This document shows positions 6,262 through 8,168 of a stretch of DNA of 8,168 nt, in pieces. Made by a program: the position numbers and the translations under genes. Source of the DNA: Nitrospira sp. (lineage in GTDB: Bacteria > Nitrospirota > Nitrospiria > Nitrospirales > Nitrospiraceae); NCBI GenBank assembly GCA_015904055.1, contig JABMDE010000155.1, forward strand, positions 1 to 8,168. Direction: 5' to 3'. Each line of letters begins with the position of its first letter. Position 1 is the stretch's first letter. The notes beneath the pieces are model-generated. The model saw only the letters and a program-made list of their open reading frames with translations, had not been told where the DNA came from and made no database searches.

Positions 6262-7190
6262 GACTGTAGCAGCGCCGTGATATGGGCATCTACGGATGCG
6301 GCGAGTGCCGTCAGGTTGTATCCGCCTTCGAGCGAAGACAGGATGCGGCCCTGTGCATGGCGCGCGGCAATACCGGAGACGATGGCGGTCAGCTCCGCAT
6401 ATCCCTGTTCCGTCAAGCCCATGCTGGCCAGCGGATCGTCTTTGTGCGCATCGAACCCGGCTGAAATGATGACGAACTCCGGCTTGAACTCATCTGCCGC
6501 CGGCACCAATGTCTTGTAAAAGATGGCGCGATACTCGTCGTCCCCTTCACCGGCTTCCATCGGCACATTGATCGTCAATCCTTCGCCCGCCCCTCTGCCC
6601 CGTTCACTCGCTCGGCCTGTGCCAGGATAATGAGGATATTGATGGGTGCTGAAAAAAAGCACGGAGGGATCGTCCTCGAAACTGTGCTGAGTTCCGTTCC
6701 CATGATGGACATCCCAATCGACGATCAACACCCTGGTCACACCATACTTGCGCTGGACATAGCGCGCAGCGATCGCCACATTATTAAACAGGCAAAATCC
6801 CGCTTCGGCATGATGGCCTGGTGGACGCACGGCACAGAAGACATGCTCAACCTGCCCAGCCATAATGGCATCAACAGCAGCCAAGACCCCACCTGCCGCC
6901 AAATAGGCCGCATTCAAGGAGCCTGGTGACATCAAGGTATCGGGATCGAGAGACACGCGTCCGCCGGCAGGCGACTGGTCTTTTAGCATGGCGAGATACG
7001 CTGCGCTGTGGACCTGGGTAATCCATTCATCTTCGGCCTTGCGCGGTTCGACTCTCATCACCTTCGCAAGCGTCCCGCTCTGTTCGAGTTGTTGCATGAT
7101 CGCGCGCAGCCGATTGGGCGACTCAGGATGGCCCATTCCCATGTCGTGCTCAAGATAGGCCGGATGGTAGACGAGACCGGTTTTTCCCAT
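6258..7190 (-). CDS. Histone deacetylase-fold hydrolase (AcuC/HDAC superfamily)
   Basis: A 310-residue zinc hydrolase of the arginase/deacetylase fold, expected to remove an acyl group from an amine (protein lysine, acetylpolyamine or small amide). Motifs in order: RPPGHHAE with the catalytic H126-H127; GFCLFNN; VDWDVHHGNGT with zinc ligands D160 and H162 and the charge-relay D158; SAGFDAHKDDPL with zinc ligand D247; and LEGGYN with the transition-state Y291. All key residues are present, so the enzyme is probably active. Length is normal for single-domain bacterial members, and no signal peptide is seen (cytoplasmic). The substrate cannot be told from sequence; acuC, the name used in Bacillus, would be over-precise here. 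The start at 7190 gives the typical N-terminus MGKTGLVYHP, but no Shine-Dalgarno precedes it; upstream lies the heptamer repeat. It is the first gene of the coupled operon with the cytochrome and rhodanese. Confidence 0.95.
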   Translation of the reverse strand: MGKTGLVYHPAYLEHDMGMGHPESPNRLRAIMQQLEQSGTLAKVMRVEPRKAEDEWITQVHSAAYLAMLKDQSPAGGRVSLDPDTLMSPGSLNAAYLAAGGVLAAVDAIMAGQVEHVFCAVRPPGHHAEAGFCLFNNVAIAARYVQRKYGVTRVLIVDWDVHHGNGTQHSFEDDPSVLFFSTHQYPHYPGTGRASERGRGAGEGLTINVPMEAGEGDDEYRAIFYKTLVPAADEFKPEFVIISAGFDAHKDDPLASMGLTEQGYAELTAIVSGIAARHAQGRILSSLEGGYNLTALAASVDAHITALLQS

Positions 7191-7197
7191 AACGAAG

Positions 7198-7225
7198 ACG
7201 TGAAACGTGAGACCTGAAAGGTGAA
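7198..7225. repeat. Tandem imperfect heptamer repeat, four copies
   Basis: Four head-to-tail 7-mers on the plus strand: ACGTGAA, ACGTGAG, then ACCTGAA and AGGTGAA, each one base from the first unit. The array starts 8 nt before the HDAC-fold start codon (as read on the minus strand) and lies in the divergent gap with the TPR gene. I see no open frame that would explain it. Similar short GTGAA-type arrays are known to me from intergenic regions of environmental bacterial genomes, but I cannot verify that here. Confidence 0.75.
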
Positions 7226-7249
7226 ATATCTCGTCAGCGCCGTTCTCAG

Positions 7250-7277
7250 ATTAGCACGCAGGAAAGCACGTAGACAA
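7250..7277 (-). promoter_or_regulatory. Weak candidate promoter for the HDAC-fold operon
   Basis: On the minus strand TTGTCT (7277-7272, 4 of 6 to TTGACA) and GCTAAT (7255-7250, 4 of 6 to TATAAT) are separated by 16 nt. Transcription would begin near 7243 and the leader would carry the heptamer repeat. The match is modest and could be chance. Confidence 0.22.
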
Positions 7278-7315
7278 CGAGCGTTCTCCACTGCTATCGT
7301 CGGTCTTCACAATAC

Positions 7316-7319
7316 GGAG
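7316..7319 (+). promoter_or_regulatory. Shine-Dalgarno that sets the TPR start at 7326
   Basis: GGAG lies 6 nt upstream of ATG 7326. The frame is open to ATG 7221, but that codon lies within the heptamer repeat and the added 35 residues look non-coding, so 7326 is preferred. Confidence 0.6.
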
Positions 7320-7325
7320 TATCCA

Positions 7326-7643
7326 ATGCCTAATCCAAGAATTGAACCGCTCAAGAAAGTCCTCGCGAGCGACCCGAACGACGATGTCGCCTGGTTCGGA
7401 CTCGGCAAAGCCTATATGGACGATGGAAATTTTGAGGAGGCTGCGAAGGCTCTGCGGCAATGCGTCACGGTCAAACCGACCTATTCGGCCGCCTATTTTG
7501 CGTTGGCGCAGTCGCTCCGCACCTTGAACCAACTCGACGAATGCCGCACCGTCATCGTCACAGGCATCGAGGTCTCGACGAAGAACGGCGATGCGATGGT
7601 AACAAAGAATTTAGAAGCGATGAAGAGTGCACTGCCGTCGTGA
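7326..7643 (+). CDS. Small TPR-repeat protein
   Basis: A 105-residue protein made almost wholly of tetratricopeptide helices. One clear TPR lies at about residues 19-52 (DDVAWFGLGKAYMDDGNFEE followed by AAKALRQCVTVKP), with the consensus W/L-G-Y-A-P positions. A second, more divergent repeat follows at about 53-87 (YSAAYFALAQSLRTLNQLDE). The leader PLKKVLASDPND looks like the last helix of a further half repeat. TPR proteins usually act as protein-protein interaction scaffolds; no catalytic motif, signal peptide or membrane segment is seen, so it is probably cytoplasmic. Its stop overlaps the deaminase start by GTGA, which suggests coupled expression and a possible physical or stoichiometric link with the deaminase (inference). 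It diverges from the HDAC-fold operon. No convincing promoter was found in the 135-nt gap on this strand. Confidence 0.88.
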   Translation: MPNPRIEPLKKVLASDPNDDVAWFGLGKAYMDDGNFEEAAKALRQCVTVKPTYSAAYFALAQSLRTLNQLDECRTVIVTGIEVSTKNGDAMVTKNLEAMKSALPS

Positions 7644-8168
7644 CCACACGCCGCTCTTCTACCTCCCCCTTCCAGCTGCCACAGTGGGCTATCCGACTGA
7701 TGCGGAACCGGCGCACCCCGTTTCTCTCACAAGAAAGCCGCATGCGGTTTGTCATTGAATTGGCCTCAACGAATATCGCGAGAGGAACCGGAGGCCCCTT
7801 CGGCGCCGCCGTGTTCGAACGCACCAACTGGGAACTGATCGCAGTGGGCGTCAATCTGGTCGAGTCCACGCGTTGCTCGCATGCACATGCAGAAATGGTC
7901 GCGCTCGCCAACGCGCAACAGACCGTCGGACGGTTCGATCTCAGCGCGGCAGGATTCCCGACACACGAGCTGGTAACAAGCTGTGAGCCTTGCGCCATGT
8001 GTTACGGCGCCATCCCCTGGTCCGGCATCCGAAGCGTGCTGTGCGGCGCCCGCGCCAGCGATGCCGAAGCGATTGGATTCGATGAGGGGGCGAAACCGAA
8101 AAACTGGGTGGCGGAGTTCAAGCACCGGCGCATCACGGTTACCCGCGACCTGTGCCGGAAAGAAGCCG
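7640..8168 (+). CDS. Zinc-dependent nucleoside/guanine deaminase-like protein, 3' end beyond the window
   Basis: An open frame of 176 codons runs from GTG 7640 to the edge. It carries the cytidine deaminase-superfamily zinc site: H83-A-E85 in HAHAEMVAL (H83 zinc ligand, E85 proton shuttle) and P117-C118-A-M-C121 (two Cys zinc ligands), plus the upstream GGPFGAAVF strand typical of guanine/nucleoside deaminases and TadA relatives. The expected reaction is hydrolytic deamination of a purine or pyrimidine base or nucleoside. The region after the zinc site (DAEAIGFDEGAKPKNW) recalls the C-terminal segment of guanine deaminases, so that is my first guess; a tRNA-adenosine deaminase is less likely. 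The GTG overlaps the TPR stop (GTGA). ATG 7700 is an alternative that drops a 20-residue N-terminal stretch outside the core fold. No signal peptide is visible, so it is presumably cytoplasmic. Remainder of the C-terminus is not in the window. Confidence 0.9.
   Translation, partial: MTTRRSSTSPFQLPQWAIRLMRNRRTPFLSQESRMRFVIELASTNIARGTGGPFGAAVFERTNWELIAVGVNLVESTRCSHAHAEMVALANAQQTVGRFDLSAAGFPTHELVTSCEPCAMCYGAIPWSGIRSVLCGARASDAEAIGFDEGAKPKNWVAEFKHRRITVTRDLCRKEA

Noticed and set aside
7221..7325. Upstream ATG and 35-residue N-terminal extension of the TPR gene
   Set aside because: It begins inside the heptamer repeat, lacks a Shine-Dalgarno, and adds Arg-rich sequence unlike TPR proteins; GGAG before ATG 7326 is better.
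7558..8125. Minus-strand open frames opposite the deaminase
   Set aside because: The plus strand carries the HAE and PCxxC zinc motifs of a deaminase in a coupled position after the TPR gene; the minus frames show no domain.

Overview
The window is a gene-dense bacterial segment of about 57% G+C by eye. Eight genes lie on the minus strand (window start to 7190) and two on the plus strand (7326 to the right edge). It has no RNA gene, CRISPR array, insertion sequence or integrase. A His-heptad periplasmic protein of the SmbP type (first described in the ammonia oxidiser Nitrosomonas) beside a membrane-anchored pentaheme cytochrome of the c554/c-prime type suggests a chemolithotroph. Nitrospira or a relative is my best guess, from recollection of gene content rather than a marker gene.

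Right-hand minus-strand block, in transcription order: a histone-deacetylase-fold hydrolase (7190-6258), an N-anchored pentaheme cytochrome c (6261-4933) and a tandem-domain rhodanese (4936-4046). Both junctions overlap by ATGA, so the three are probably one translationally coupled operon. An SmbP-like secreted metal-binding protein follows after 83 nt (3962-3615), with a strong Shine-Dalgarno and a perfect 11-bp hairpin terminator (3571-3539). The four products suggest a redox, sulfur and metal theme in the periplasm and membrane, but no pathway can be named from sequence alone.

Left-hand minus-strand block: a carbon-nitrogen hydrolase of the nitrilase superfamily (3518-2727) begins just beyond that terminator. 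It is followed by a YqgE/AlgH (UPF0301) protein (2599-2039), a lipoprotein that appears to join BamE-like, CsgG-like and PDZ modules (1961-714), and a DUF3422 protein that runs off the left edge (702 to beyond 1).

The divergent plus-strand pair is a small TPR protein (7326-7643) and a zinc-dependent nucleoside/guanine deaminase-like protein (7640 to beyond 8168), joined by a GTGA overlap. The 135-nt gap between the divergent units holds a four-copy imperfect heptamer repeat. Several start codons were reassigned from Shine-Dalgarno placement (GTG at 702, 3518 and 7640; ATG at 2599, 3962 and 7326). No gene-free stretch exceeds 300 bases.
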